A program made the translations under genes and the position numbers. Below the pieces are notes generated by a model. That model was not told the origin of the DNA, made no database searches, and saw only the letters and a list, made by a program, of their open reading frames with translations. DNA of 64,000 nucleotides. Origin: Erythrophleum ivorense. Taxonomy: Eukaryota; Streptophyta; Magnoliopsida; Fabales; Fabaceae. Each line of letters opens with the position of its first letter. Position 1 is the stretch's first letter. Location: the NCBI GenBank assembly GCA_026724425.1, contig JAIUCV010001105.1, forward strand, positions 62,001 through 126,000, in the 5' to 3' direction. Below, piece after piece: positions 34,858 through 46,731 of the stretch.

Positions 34858-37106
34858 TTTTTCATTGGATATCTATTATACAAGAAATATGCCTAACTAA
34901 AATCTTACTAAAGAAAAACCCAGTGGAAAAAAAAAACCTAATGAAAGAAAAAGAATACATCATTTCTTGTACATTTTCCCTATTTACAATATCATTGTAA
35001 ATCTTTGAGTTGGTGCATCCCAAATTTGTGTACTTATCTTTCAAATTTAAAGTAGGTAATGCATTAGTGAATAAGTTGGCAAAATTATCACTTGAATGAA
35101 TTTATTGAACATTAATATCACTATTCTTTTGAAGATTATGAGTGAGAAAAATTTTTATTGAAATGTGCTCTATTTTATCTCCTTCCTTCAATTGAATTAT
35201 ACATGTCGCATTATCTTTGTATAGTAAAGTCAAAGCTTTTTTGCAAGAAGATAATCCACATGTTTCTCGGATATGTTGAGTCATAAATTTCAACCAAACA
35301 TATTTTCGATTTGCTTCGTGAATTGTTATAATTTTTGCATAATTCGAGGAAATGGCCATAAGTGTTTATTTGGTGAAACACCATAGTACAATTGTATTTC
35401 CACTTGTAAATATACAACCTATTTAAGATCTAGCTTTGTGTGAATCAAATAAGTGTCTAGCATCTACAAATACCAAAAATTCTAATTTAGATCCATTTGC
35501 ATAGAACAAGCCCATATCAATAGTACCTTGAAAATATTAGAAAACATGTTTAACTCCAATATAATATCTTTATGTTGGAACTGAAGTAAACCTGGTTAAC
35601 AAGTTTACAGTAAAAGCTATATTAGGTCTTGTATTATTAACAAGATATATTAATGCACCAATTACATTAAGATATAATATTTCAGGACTAAGAAATTTTT
35701 TGTTATTATCTTAAAGTCGAAAAATGATATTTTTCACATTAAGTGACTGAACAACCATTAGAATATTCAATGGATATGCTTTACCATGTAAAATACTTTA
35801 AGAACTTTTTGTGTATAAGTTGGTTGATGTATACCTTTCAGATGTTCAATCCACAGGTTGAGACAAAACTTTGTTTTTCCAAAATCTTTTTTTTTAATTC
35901 TTTTTTTAAACAATCTATTGCTTTTAGAATTTCTTCAAGAGTTCTAATAATAGTTAAATAATTAACATATACAAAATAATTGCAAATCCTAAATTTGCTT
36001 ACTTTATGAAAACACATAGATATATATGGTCATTTTTATATTCTTCGTTTAATAAATATTTATTAAGATGATTATACTACATTCATTCATACTATTTGAG
36101 TTCATACAAAGATCTTTACAATTTAATTAAATAAAAATTTTTGAGACTTTGAATTATATACTTCAAGCATTTTAAATCCTTTTGAGATTTTCATATAGAT
36201 GTCATGATCAAGTAAGCTATATAAATAGGCTACAACAACATCCAAAAGATACATATCAAGTTTTTCATGCACTTCCAAACTAATAAGATAACGAAATGTA
36301 ATTGTATTTACCATAGGTGAATAAGTAAACTCATAATTAATTCTAGGACTTTGTAAAAACTCTTGTGAAACAAGTGGTACTTTATATCTTACAATTTCAT
36401 TTTTTTTATTTCATTTATGCACAAATACCAATTTGTACTTAACAAGTATTACACCTTGAGATGTTCGGACTACAAGTAAAAAAACCTCATGTTTTTCAAG
36501 TAAGTTCAATTTTGCTTAATTTGCTTTTTTTCATTTTAGCTAATCATATCTATGTTAATACTCATCAACAGATATAGGTTCATGATCCTCATCATTTATA
36601 ACCTTAAGTGTTATAGTGTATGCAAAAATGCTGTCAACAGTTATTTCCTTAGAGTTGAATCTTTTCCTCATAGAAACATAATTTATTGAAATCTTTTCAT
36701 TTTTATTAGTTTCAGGTACTTAAATTTCTTCTGGAGTTATGTTACTTATTATATCTCTAGATTTTTTAAAAGTATCTATTTTTTTAATGGGCTTGTTATG
36801 AATAATTGCTCTTTTCCTTTTACGTGAATTTTTGTCTTTTGAATCGATTGGTTTACCACACTTTTTGCGTGCTTTGAACTCACTAGCTATTTCACTTATG
36901 GATTGTCCTTTAGGAACTTTAACTCTTATAGGAGCATTTGCAGTTGGTATATGTGACTTTGTCACTTTTTTTAGGCCAGTAAATATATCTGACAGTTAAT
37001 TTGCTATATTTTGTAATAAATTATCTTTTAAACTTCAAATTCACATTATTTTTTGTGAAGATTAAGATATGACAAAATATTCCATGTAATTTCTTTGACC
37101 AGCTGT
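34858..37106 (-). pseudogene. Copia element B/C, pol 3' half (RT, RNase H)
   Basis: Minus-strand reading from right to left gives the end of integrase, a basic linker (36,720-36,965: MTKSHIPTANAPIRVKVPKG, NSRKRKRA), RT (36,123-36,314: FRYLISLEVHEKLDMYLLDV, AYLYSLLDHDIYMKIS), and RNase H (35,102-35,359: ETCGLSSCKKALTLLYKDN, KIFLTHNLQKNSDINVQ). These are close relatives of the segments in element A. The RT active site reads YVNY instead of YVDD (35,958-35,969), losing both catalytic aspartates. The similarity stops abruptly at 37,106, where the 4.5-kb LTR is inserted, and resumes at 41,604. Confidence 0.9.
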
Positions 37107-37659
37107 TGTCACACTCGAAAATGTGACCGCGTGGCACTTTTAACAGAGAAAAACAAGTAAAATTGAATTTTCTCTTTGAAATTGAAAATCGAAATAGAAA
37201 TTGAAATATAAGTGTAAGGTAGGGTTCAGGAGTCGCCACTAAAATTTTAAATTTTTAAAGGCAAAACTTTGGAAAAGCCTTTTTGTTTGAAAAATAGTCT
37301 ATGAATCAGAAAAAATGGATCCGGGAGTCGATTATGAGTAGGGAAGGTGTTAAGCACCCCACTACACCCGTTACGAAGAACGGTTACCCTAAGTTAGTCG
37401 TGCAAAAATAAAATGGCCTAAATTCTATTTCAATTCTCCCTAACAAATCACATGCAGAATAAGAAATAAAGAAAATAAAGTTGAAAGTAAAAAGGAAATC
37501 AATGTTAAAGTAACACGCAAAGAAACTTAATAATTGAAATAAAAAGGAAAGAAAATTTTTTTTTTAAAAAAATATTTTATTTACAAGGACGGACTTGACC
37601 TAGGATGAGAGCCTAGAGCCTACGTACCCTTTAGGGAGGATTAAAGCCCACGTAGTTCG

Positions 37660-38960
37660 ATCGAAAATTGTATTTGGTGTTTGTTTGTTTGTTTTATTGT
37701 TTTTGTTTGTTTGTTTGTTTTTGTTTTGTTTTGTGTTTAGTCTCTTTTTTTTGTTTTATGTTTTGTTTTATTTTGTTGTTTTTGTTGTTTTTGTTTGGTT
37801 TATATTTGATTTTTAATTTTTTTATTGGTTTTTTTTATCTTTTTTGTTGTTGTTGTTTTGTATTTGATTTTTGTTTTTATTAAGTCTTTTTTTTATCATT
37901 TTTTTGTTTTTCATTTGTTTTTATTTCTCCCCTTTTGCTTATTATTTTGTTACGTTTTTTGTTGTGTTTTTTTGTTTTTGTTTTTGTTGTTTTTTTTTCT
38001 TTCTTCTTTAGTGATTTTGTTTTCATTTTTTTGTTTATTTTTCTTTGTTTTGATTTTTTGAGTTTTGAGTTTTTGTTTTTTTCATTTTTCTTGATTTTTT
38101 TCTTTATTTTGTTTTGTTTTGTTTTGTTTATATTTTTTTTTGGGTTTGGTTTTTGTCTTGATCTTTGATCTTGTTTTGTTTTTTCCTTTTTATTATTATT
38201 TTATTTTTTTAGTTTTTATTTATTTATATATATATTTTTTTTTGAAAAGACGAAAAAAATAAAATTTACATTTCCCTTTTAACAAATAAAACGATTTTGA
38301 AATGGATTGATATGCTTTAATTTGTTAAAAGTAAACGTAATTTTACTTCCTTTATATTTTCAATTTTTTGCTGTTTTCTTTTAATTTCTCACTTTCCCTT
38401 TTTTGTTTCGTATTTTCTTTGTTTTGTTTTGTTTATCTTCATTTTGTTGGTTTATTTTTTGTATTTCGTTTGATTTTTATTTTATTTTATTTTTTTGCTT
38501 TTGATTTTTATTCCCTGTTTGTTTTTTCTTTTATTACCCCTTTTTTTTTTGTCCTTTCTTTCTTTTATTTGTTACTATTATTTTGTTTTCTTTATTTTGT
38601 TTATTTTTATTTTTATTTTGCTTGTTTTTTTTTGTTTTGTTCTTCTTTTTCTTCTCTTCTTTTTTTGTTGTGTTTTTGCTAAAAAATTTTTTTTCTTTAT
38701 TCTTTTGTTTGTTTTTTCCTTCTTTTCTTTCTTTTCCCTTTTTTTTGGTTGACATCACCCTTCTGTTTAGGTAAACCTTTCCCTCTTTTTTTGTTCTTAC
38801 TAATATTATTATTATTTTTGCTTTTGTTTGTTCTTTCCTTTTTCGAAAATTTTGCCTTTGCTTTCTATCCTATTTGGTGTAATTTTAGGTGATTCAACTC
38901 TCTCTTCTTCTTAATTTGTTTGTTAGTTTATTCGTTTATTATCCCCTTTTTTTTCAAAAA
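37660..38960. repeat. T/G-rich low-complexity tract inside the solo LTR
   Basis: About 1.3 kb is built almost only of TTTTG, TTTG, TTTTC and T-runs on the plus strand (A/C-rich on the transcribed minus strand). The long Phe/Leu-rich frames here result from this composition, not from genes. The strand asymmetry is far stronger than in flanking DNA. Confidence 0.85.
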
Positions 38961-39398
38961 AAAAAAATCACATTACCATTTTCCAAGTTCTAAAATAATT
39001 TCTACCGAAAATTCATTCTTCTCCTACTCTTTATTTTTTCCTCCCCTTTTTTTTTGTATTTTGTATTCTTTTGAATGGAGCCATTGGAGCCCAAAACATC
39101 AAAGTATAAACTCGAAACTCAAAAGGCTCCAAGGCGGCTTTATAGCCACACATGGCCTTTTGATACCTATGTGCCTGAGGGGATACGAAATCCCACACGG
39201 CCATTCTAAAATATAAATTGATGAAATAAAAAAAACATAAGAAAACAAAAATATATCTACAAGCCAAAGGACAGAAAAGGAGAGAAGAAAAAAAACGTAA
39301 TGGACAAGTTTGTGCCAAGTGTGTACCCAGGGGTCAGTTCATCCTCCTTGAGCACATTTACAAGATTAAAACCAAATAGAAAAAAAAAGAAAGAAAAA

Positions 39399-39448
39399 AA
39401 GAAAGAAAAAAAGAAAATAAATAAATAAATAAATAAAGAAATAAATAT
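39399..39448. repeat. Purine and AAAT microsatellite
   Basis: AAAG-type repeats followed by (AAAT)n, within the 4.5-kb LTR. A separate (AT)n run lies at about 39,845-39,865. Confidence 0.8.
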
Positions 39449-40720
39449 GCATCCCGATTACATATACATCGCAATATTTTCTCTCCTTCCTCTGATTGAA
39501 TGAAAAGGGGCACTTCGTGCATTAAAAACCTGACCTCCTCACTTATTGCTTTAGCAGCACGTCTGAGTCCACAAATAAACAATACAAGTCACAGAAGTCT
39601 AACAAAAGCATTTTGAATGAACTGTCCTGAGGCTATTTTAACTAGAATAGTGTAACTCAATCAGGTTTACTATATCAAATTATCAATCCCACATTTCTCA
39701 AGCATTTCATCGAATAGTTGTCAAACTGATTTCATCCATGTTGAACTGCCCTAATTTATATTCTCCATTTGACACTATCTGCGTCTCTAAGAGAAAATCC
39801 TAAATCTATGCCAATAAACAGAGATGAAGCATAAATAAATATATGCATATATATATATATATATACAGATGAAAAGGAGGTGATTCGTTAAAATGGTTAA
39901 ATGTACAGAGATGAAACCAACTGCCAATGCATTATCCGGCAATCCCGGACTAACCAGAACAAAATTTAGAAACAAACAGGAATTAAACTGGTAAAAGTGA
40001 AGTGCAGGTGAGGCAACCCATGACCATTCGGTTGAATGAAACCTATAACATATTATTCAGCAATTCGGCCAGAGATAAACTAATCGATACATCACTCGAC
40101 AATCCAGGAATAAACAGAACAGGCCCTAGAAACTAACTAGAATTAAATCAATGTAAACTAAAACAGAGATGGAGCAGTCTAGTAAAGTGGCTACTCGATT
40201 ATATGAAGCTAAAACGTATCATGCAGCAGTCCAAGACCAATAAGCCTATGTCTCAAAGACGAAATGGAATTTTGAATTAATACCTGGCTGGTGTCCTTGC
40301 CAAAATCTGGGGCGTTCTACTCTCCTTCGAACCACACTCTGTTCCCCTTTCTCCTGTGTCTTCTCCAATTGTTTTAGCCCTAGAGCAAAAACCCCGCAGC
40401 AATTCCCCTCGACCCCTCAACTTCTTCGCTCGATTTTTCTATCCAGAACGAACAAAGAAAACTCTCGCTTCCCTTGTTCTCTAGGTGCTGTTTCCTGAAA
40501 TCCCTAGCGGGGTAATATCCTTTCTATTTTCCCTCGGCTTCAGACAGTCTCTCCTCTCAACCTCGCCCTTGTTTTCTTTTGCTCACCCCTTTCATCTCCG
40601 ATTTTTCCCCCCCGAAGAAAAAAAAAAACCTGCAAGAATCCTTGCTGCACTCACTCAACCTCCCTAATCCTGAATCTCTCCCCCCCGGAAAAAACCTCCT
40701 CCAGCCGAAAAAACCTACCC

Positions 40721-40730
40721 TATTTATAAG
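40721..40730 (-). promoter_or_regulatory. TATA box of the 4.5-kb LTR
   Basis: The minus strand reads CTTATAAATAGGG in a locally GC-richer context, followed downstream by a leader-like segment. It marks the likely U3/R junction about 870 bp from the LTR start, and sets the element's orientation to minus. Confidence 0.6.
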
Positions 40731-41603
40731 GAATCCGAGAGTGGTTCCCACTCTCACTTGCGCATCTTGCCCCTCTACTCCCCCTCGTACAGGCTCATCG
40801 TGCTTCACTGCTCCACCAATTCGCAGCGCTAACATCCTTCTCGTACCATTTCATCCTTTCGCTAGACCATCCATCGCGGGAGAGGGTCAGAGCCGAAGGA
40901 GTGGGGGGGGACCAGTTGTCTAGGGCTTCCTTTTCCTTTCGCCCTCTGTGTCTGTGAGTCTGTCCGTCCCCTTTCCCTCTCTGTGTCTGTACGTCTGTCC
41001 GTATCTTTTTGCCTGCGTCTGCCAGAGGATCCGATGGAGCCGGGTCCAAAAGGGGCTGCTGGGTAAGGTTTAATCAAAACGGATTTTGGGCTGGGTTTTT
41101 TTTTTTGTTTAGGCTTGGGTATCAGTTAAGATTTTGTTTGGATCCGGGTTGGGCTTCCTCTTTGAACTTTTCGTTTGGGTTCTGGAAGTGGGCTTCTTCT
41201 CTGTTTTAAATTTATATTATTTTGACATTTTTTGTAGTTTTTAAATTGTTCTTTTTGCTTTATCTGCTTTTAGCCTTTTATTTTTATTTTTAATTCATTT
41301 TTTCTTTTTCTAATCTCTTTTTGATTTTGATTTTTTTTTAAAAAAATTCCATTTATTTCGAATTTTTGATTTTTTGTTACTCCCTCTTTGATTTTTCTTT
41401 TGTTTTGATTTTAGATTAATGGGCTTTTACTTCTTCTCTTTTTTTTATTAATTTTTTTTATTTTTTTCTCCTTTGATTTTTTTTAACTTATTAAACTAAA
41501 AGAACCTATTTGATTCTTTTTTTTTTACTTCTTTTTTTATTTTTTATTAGTTTAAATTTACATCTCTGTTTGGAGTATGCCTGGACAAAATACAGTGTTC
41601 ACA

Positions 41604-42296
41604 GCTGCTTATCTTTTTCTTCCTCTAATGTTGGGAAAACTAATTTATTAAAATGATAATCAGCAAAATATGCTATAAATACACCTCCTATTATTGGCTT
41701 AAGATATCTTATAATAAAGGGAAAATCATATTCAACATATATTCTTAACCTCTTTCGAGATCCCATCTTAGTACGTTGTGGTAGAGTTATTAAAACATAT
41801 ATTGCATATTGAAAAATTCTAAAATAAAAAATATTTGGTTTCTAATTATAAGCCAGTTGTAAAAAAGAATATTTATAATAATTTGTTCACCTAATGCATA
41901 TAAGTTCTATTACATTCAAAATTGTGTGTCCCTAAATAGAAATAGAGAGATTCATTCTCATAAGTAAATTCCTAACAATTGATTGAAATCGTTTCATAAA
42001 TGATTCAACTAAGCCATTTTGTATATGAACATGAATTACAGAATGTTCAAAATTTATTCTAATTGATATGCAAAAGTCATTAAAAACCTATGAAGAAAAT
42101 TCTTCAACATTATCAAGTCAAATAGAGTGAATGATATGATATGGAAATTGTGCTCTTAATCGAATAATTTGATCAAGCAACCTTGCAAATGCCAAGTTAC
42201 AAGTTAATAGCAAACATACATGAGGTCATTTGTTGGATACATCTATTAGTGCCATAAAATATCTAAATGATCCACATAGTGGGTAAATAAGCCCAT
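41604..42296 (-). pseudogene. Copia element B/C, middle part (integrase)
   Basis: Minus-strand reading shows integrase-domain similarity to element A: the bases at about 41,640-41,800 correspond to 25,150-25,340 of element A (RTKMGSRKRLRIYVEY-type reading, then a run ending in FPTL), and those at 42,200-42,290 correspond to 24,670-24,760. It is bounded on the left by the 4.5-kb LTR and on the right by the 2.2-kb LTR. Stops and frameshifts are frequent. Confidence 0.85.
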
Positions 42297-44454
42297 TGTC
42301 ATGACCCAAAATAGAAGGAGTGACCGGCATAGGAATCTGCATGGGATTCCTATCGGCAAGCCTAAGTTACTACATTTTACTAATTCAATAACCTTGGGAA
42401 GTTCTACACGAGATAGTAGCAAATTAAGTGTGATCCTATCTCATCAGATATTCATTTTAGTACATCTAACTTTTTGTAAAAATTTTGGCAAAGTATCCTT
42501 TGAAAATAGGACATCTCAAATTTCTACAAACAACCAGAAATCAACATATACAACAAAAGAGAGCTTTGCTCTCCACAACCAGTCATCAAAATATCAAAAG
42601 GACCAAAATAGGGAAGGGAAAATATAATCTGTGTCCATTGAAGCTACATCTATAACACTTTACAGTTAAAATCCAAAACTCATTACAACAAAAACAACCA
42701 TGCCCCCGCAGTTCGAAAAAGGAGGCTCACTACCACAATACCTTGGAACCTAAGATGAAGGAGGCGGGCTAGATCCAACAATGCTATCTAAAAAATTAAA
42801 ATTTAGATGAATGAGTTGAAAAATCAGTGAGCAAATAACAAATTACTACAATTGAAACAAAAAAGTCATGACCAACATGCTAAAAAGTACATAAATTAAT
42901 CATTATAATTGAAATAACTTACAACTCTATAGTTCAACATGTGCAAGAACAACCATTAAGACTTTGAGTCTTTTAATATGACCACTTAAGGAAGACTTAA
43001 TACTCAGTCATGTAAGGTGGCGACTACACCTGATTGACAAACTCCTCACCCCTTTTTACTCGAGTGGCTATGTTTAACGGGCAGCTCCTTCTCCACATTT
43101 TTTTCTTACATGTCAAGGTTTATATTTCCTGGGGGCGGTTATACCTCGTTGGCAGCTCTTTACCTATTTTTTATGAGTGGTTACACCTAACGGGCAGCTC
43201 CTTCTCTACCCAGATCCTTCCTCTAAATATATCCTACTTAGTCATTGCTTCCACCAATGACTTTAGCATTCATTTATAGGTTTCCATCTCATCACCAAGC
43301 CAAAGGTAATATGGCAAGGAGATTTACATATGGCACAGTAATGATATTTTAAATTAATATATCCTTATCTAAATATTTAGACAAAAAGTTAGGATTATGT
43401 GAAACCAAAATTAGTTAATTAAATAAAAAAACTAAATAAATACATAAATAACTAACTAAATAAATAACCAAATAAGGCCAAATAAAAGGATAAATAAATA
43501 AAAGTTACTTATCTAGAAGGTTGTTCCCTCAAGATCAATTCATTGCCACACAAATACATGCAACAAAAATTTAAATTCACGTAGCGAGACTCAGAGAGAC
43601 ATGACAATATCAGAATAGAAGGTAATGACAAGCACATCAAAATCTATTATTTACTCATATATGGTGCCCAATACTAGTATGGTACTTGTTTCTCTTTAAA
43701 GGGTTAGTTCCCTTCACTGCCAACGCTCATAGAGTTTCCTAATAACACCTAAACTCGTCAAATCATTACGTAGGCTCAAAACAATCATTCTTACATTCAC
43801 ATAATTCCATGATAACTATCTAAATAGTTTTCTATTCCATAATCCCATTCACATGCATACAATTAACCCTTAGCTTGAATCTTCCCATTTAAATTCCATT
43901 CCATAGTTTAAGTTCAAAAATCACTCCAAAGAAGCAAAATTTGAAGATTTATGCATACTTAACATGGTTAGAAAGCCTCATTAAAAGAACCCTAATTTCT
44001 TCACCCTCATTTGGCTAGCCAAACAAAAAGGAAGAATCTCAATGCCTTTGTCACTCCCTAGAGCAGGGATAGGCCAAAAAATGGGAGAGAATGGCAGAAA
44101 TCAATGGATTTGGAAATAAAAAATAAAAGAAAAGCATACATGAGATGGAAGGAAGCTCACACAAACTGACGTCATCGTTGGCTCTTTTCCTCGGGTCTCA
44201 ATGCTCGAACCAGTAGTAGGGAGACTTGGGAGGAGTTGCACGACGATGGTGATGGCTCTATAGTGGGGGAAGAAGCGACAACAACCCAGGGGAGAGAGGT
44301 TATGCACGCACAGGGGAGGGAGAGCTAAATAGTATGTAGAAGAAGGAAATAAATAGAAGGAATGAATAAAGGCCCACGAAAGGAAGGATAAAATATAAAG
44401 AAAAGTTTTTTTAATATACATATATTATTATTATTTTTTCTACTAGTTGTCACA
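42297..44454. mobile_element. Solo LTR-like element, 2,158 bp, inserted into copia integrase
   Basis: Plus-strand ends are TGTCATGACCC and AGTTGTCACA. The flanks CCCAT (42,292-42,296) and CCCCC (44,455-44,459) are a degraded 5-bp duplication; in element A the intact site reads, in the same sense, CCCACAAATGTCAC. Copia integrase is in register on both sides. The insert has no gag or pol. A tandem-like motif GGCAGCTC recurs at about 43,080, 43,152 and 43,193 with similar surroundings (GTGGCTATGTTTAACGGGCA and GTGGTTACACCTAACGGGCA). The 106-codon minus-strand frame at 44,101-44,421 shows no protein family. The lack of internal genes favours a solo LTR. Confidence 0.7.
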
Positions 44455-44459
44455 CCCCC

Positions 44460-46318
44460 AAATGTCACTATGTATATGTTTTAGAAATGCTGGAGATTTA
44501 GTTTCAACTTTAGTTAGTGATGACTTAATAATTAATTTATCTTGAGAACAAATAGCACATGAAATTTTCTTATATTAAAAAATATTTAGGTTTTTTAATG
44601 GATGCTCATGTGAATTTTCAATAATTTTTCACATTATTATTGCTTGTGAGATGCTCCAACTATTCATACCAAATGGTAAATATTTTTGAATCTATAAACT
44701 TCTAATTTATAGTTGCATGTATTTAATTGTACTAATTCATGTGTAGTACAAATTGGAAGAGAAAGTTGATAATTTTTCTAGTATCATTTTCGTATTAAAA
44801 ACAATGCTCATAATGTAGAGATATTCATTATTTCCTTCACACAGTCTTTATATGATATCCATTATGGTGAATATTTTTAAAACTCAACAAACTTTTTTGA
44901 GACTTAAAAGAAAATAAAGCATTATTTATAATAAATTTTATTCCCTTCAGTAATATAATAATAGCTATTTTAGATCTTTCAATTAATCTTATGCTACTAG
45001 AAATTATAATAATGTAAGTTTTGCCCATGTTTATTTTAGAAAAATACTTTTTATCTTTTAAGATCGTATAGGTGGTTGCATTATTTGCGAGACATATATC
45101 TTCATTCATATTTTCTAAAATTAAACAAAACAAAAGCATAAGAAACTTTATAAAATAACTAAATAAACATTGAATAAAACTCATACTTAAAATTTTATAT
45201 AAACTTATAATTATAAAAGTAATTCCAAACACGTAAACTCATTTTAAGTATTACTATTCTCTTGTTGATTAACAAAGAAATCTGACACATCTAAGTGTAT
45301 AGTATTTATGGAACCATTGGCAAAATCATCATATAAATTAGTAAAATTGATCTCAACACCTTTCTCTTTTTCTTTCATTGATACTTGATAGAGATCAATA
45401 AGGTGTTGTTATATGACAGGTATGTAACCAATATCCATTTATACCACAACGATAATTTCCTCACATGCTTCTTTTGTCCACTTGTGCTTACTCATTTTTC
45501 TTCTTTCTTATTCCACTTATGGTGTTAAGAAATATTTTTATGATAAAGAGTATTATTTCTTCCTTGGCCATGTCTACGGCCTCAACCACGACTACATCCT
45601 TATCCAATATTATTAATTTTAGTTACATTCACTTTAGGAAATGGAGTATAACCAGTTGGACGAGTTTCATGATTTTTCATTAATAGTTCGTTATTTTGTT
45701 CAGTTACAAGAAAGTATGAAATTAACTATGAGTATTTTTTAAATTCTTTTTCTCTATATTGCTCCTGCAGGAGTATATTAGAGGCATAAAAAGAAGAAAA
45801 AAAATTTTCTTTAACATATTTTTTTTAGTAATTACTTCTCCTCATAGTTTAAATTGAGAGCTAATACAAAACATTGTAGAGTTATACTTATTGATTGATT
45901 TAAAATTTTGTAATAATAGATGTGTCAAGTTATAGCGAGCCTTTGGAAGAATAGTAATTTTTTGATGGTCATACCTTTCTTTCAAACTATTCTAGAGCAC
46001 AAGTGGATCTTTTACCATAAGATATTCAAATTTTAATCCCTCATAGAGGTGATAATGAAGAAAAATCATTGCCTTAGTGTGATTTTGCATTGACTTATTG
46101 TTTCATTATTTGATAGTGTTTTCAAAACTCATTGCATTAAGGTAAATTGCAATATCTGATATCTAAAACTAATAATTCTTGCTTGAAAAATCAAGGGCCA
46201 TAAATTCAAGCTTTGTAAGATTGAACACGATAATCCAAATAAAATAAAACCAATAGAGAAATTAACAAGTAAAATGAAAAGTTCTTACCTTTCTTGCTCA
46301 AATGATCAAAAGTAAAGT
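44460..46318 (-). pseudogene. Copia element B/C, gag to start of integrase
   Basis: Minus-strand sequence aligns collinearly with 23,070-24,670 of element A: the gag region (46,300-45,240, including a region equivalent to the VEQNNELL segment and the worn zinc knuckle GYWSRTC-like part near 45,430), the protease/pre-integrase region (45,230-44,840), and the integrase start up to CATAGTGACATTTG (44,459-44,472). Stops break every frame. One 131-codon frame at 44,837-45,232 is the longest remnant. Confidence 0.85.
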
Positions 46319-46331
46319 CATGTTGATAACG
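46319..46331 (-). other. Primer-binding-site region of copia B/C
   Basis: The minus strand reads CGTTATCAACATG directly after the 5' LTR; element A has CATTATCAGCATG in the same place. Position and conservation mark it as the primer-binding site, although it is not the common tRNA-iMet type. Confidence 0.6.
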
Positions 46332-46726
46332 TATTATAAAACTAATGAAATATAAATAATTTGATAAGAGTAAGAGAGAATTTTTTTTAAAAGGAGAAAA
46401 TAGGTAGAATGTTTCTTATTTACTTAAATTTTGATGCCTCTCCCAAAACGCAACCATGTGAGGTATATATAGGCTCAGGAGATGGCTAGATTCATACCTT
46501 TCTATTTAATACTTTATTCATGAACCACACTCACTTAAATACATTAATAATGTATCACATTTTTGTAATACATGAATAACACTTAGGTACATAATTAAAT
46601 ATACACAATGAACTTGATCTCCTAAGAATACTAAACACATATATTTAAGATGCTGAATGAACCTTTAATGAATTTGATAGTTAAAAGACTAAATAGACAT
46701 CCATAATAATAGATGGATTCATAACA
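46332..46726 (-). mobile_element. 5' LTR of copia element B/C
   Basis: 395 bp, begins TGTTATGAATCC on the minus strand and ends TTTTATAATA. It pairs with the 3' LTR at 34,458-34,857 and is flanked by the AAAAC target duplication (46,727-46,731). Differences between the two LTRs are numerous, so the insertion is old. Confidence 0.92.
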
Positions 46727-46731
46727 AAAAC

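Larger units (their letters stand above)
37107..41603 (-). mobile_element. Solo LTR, 4,497 bp, inserted into copia B/C
   Basis: On the minus strand it begins TGTGAACACTGTATTTTGTC and ends CGAGTGTGACA. The flanks GCTGT (37,102-37,106) and GCTGC (41,604-41,608) are a 5-bp target duplication with one change. On both sides the sequence is copia integrase that joins in register when the insert is removed. Inside are a TATA box (minus, 40,721-40,730), a balanced, gene-like leader region (40,280-41,050) and segments such as GGGAGTCGATTATGAGTAGG (37,325-37,344), which I recall from large LTRs of plant gypsy-type elements. No gag or pol is present. All open frames within it (for example 40,557-41,209) are LTR sequence. 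Confidence 0.82.

Noticed and set aside
37668..38774. Several long hydrophobic frames that look like membrane proteins
   Set aside because: All come from TTTTG/TTTTC low-complexity DNA inside a solo LTR; overlapping frames on both strands are equally open.
40485..41209. Cluster of overlapping frames with gene-like composition
   Set aside because: They lie in the promoter/leader part of the 4.5-kb LTR and show no protein family or codon bias.
44101..44421. 106-codon minus-strand frame as a host gene
   Set aside because: It lies within the 2.2-kb LTR insertion and resembles no known protein.
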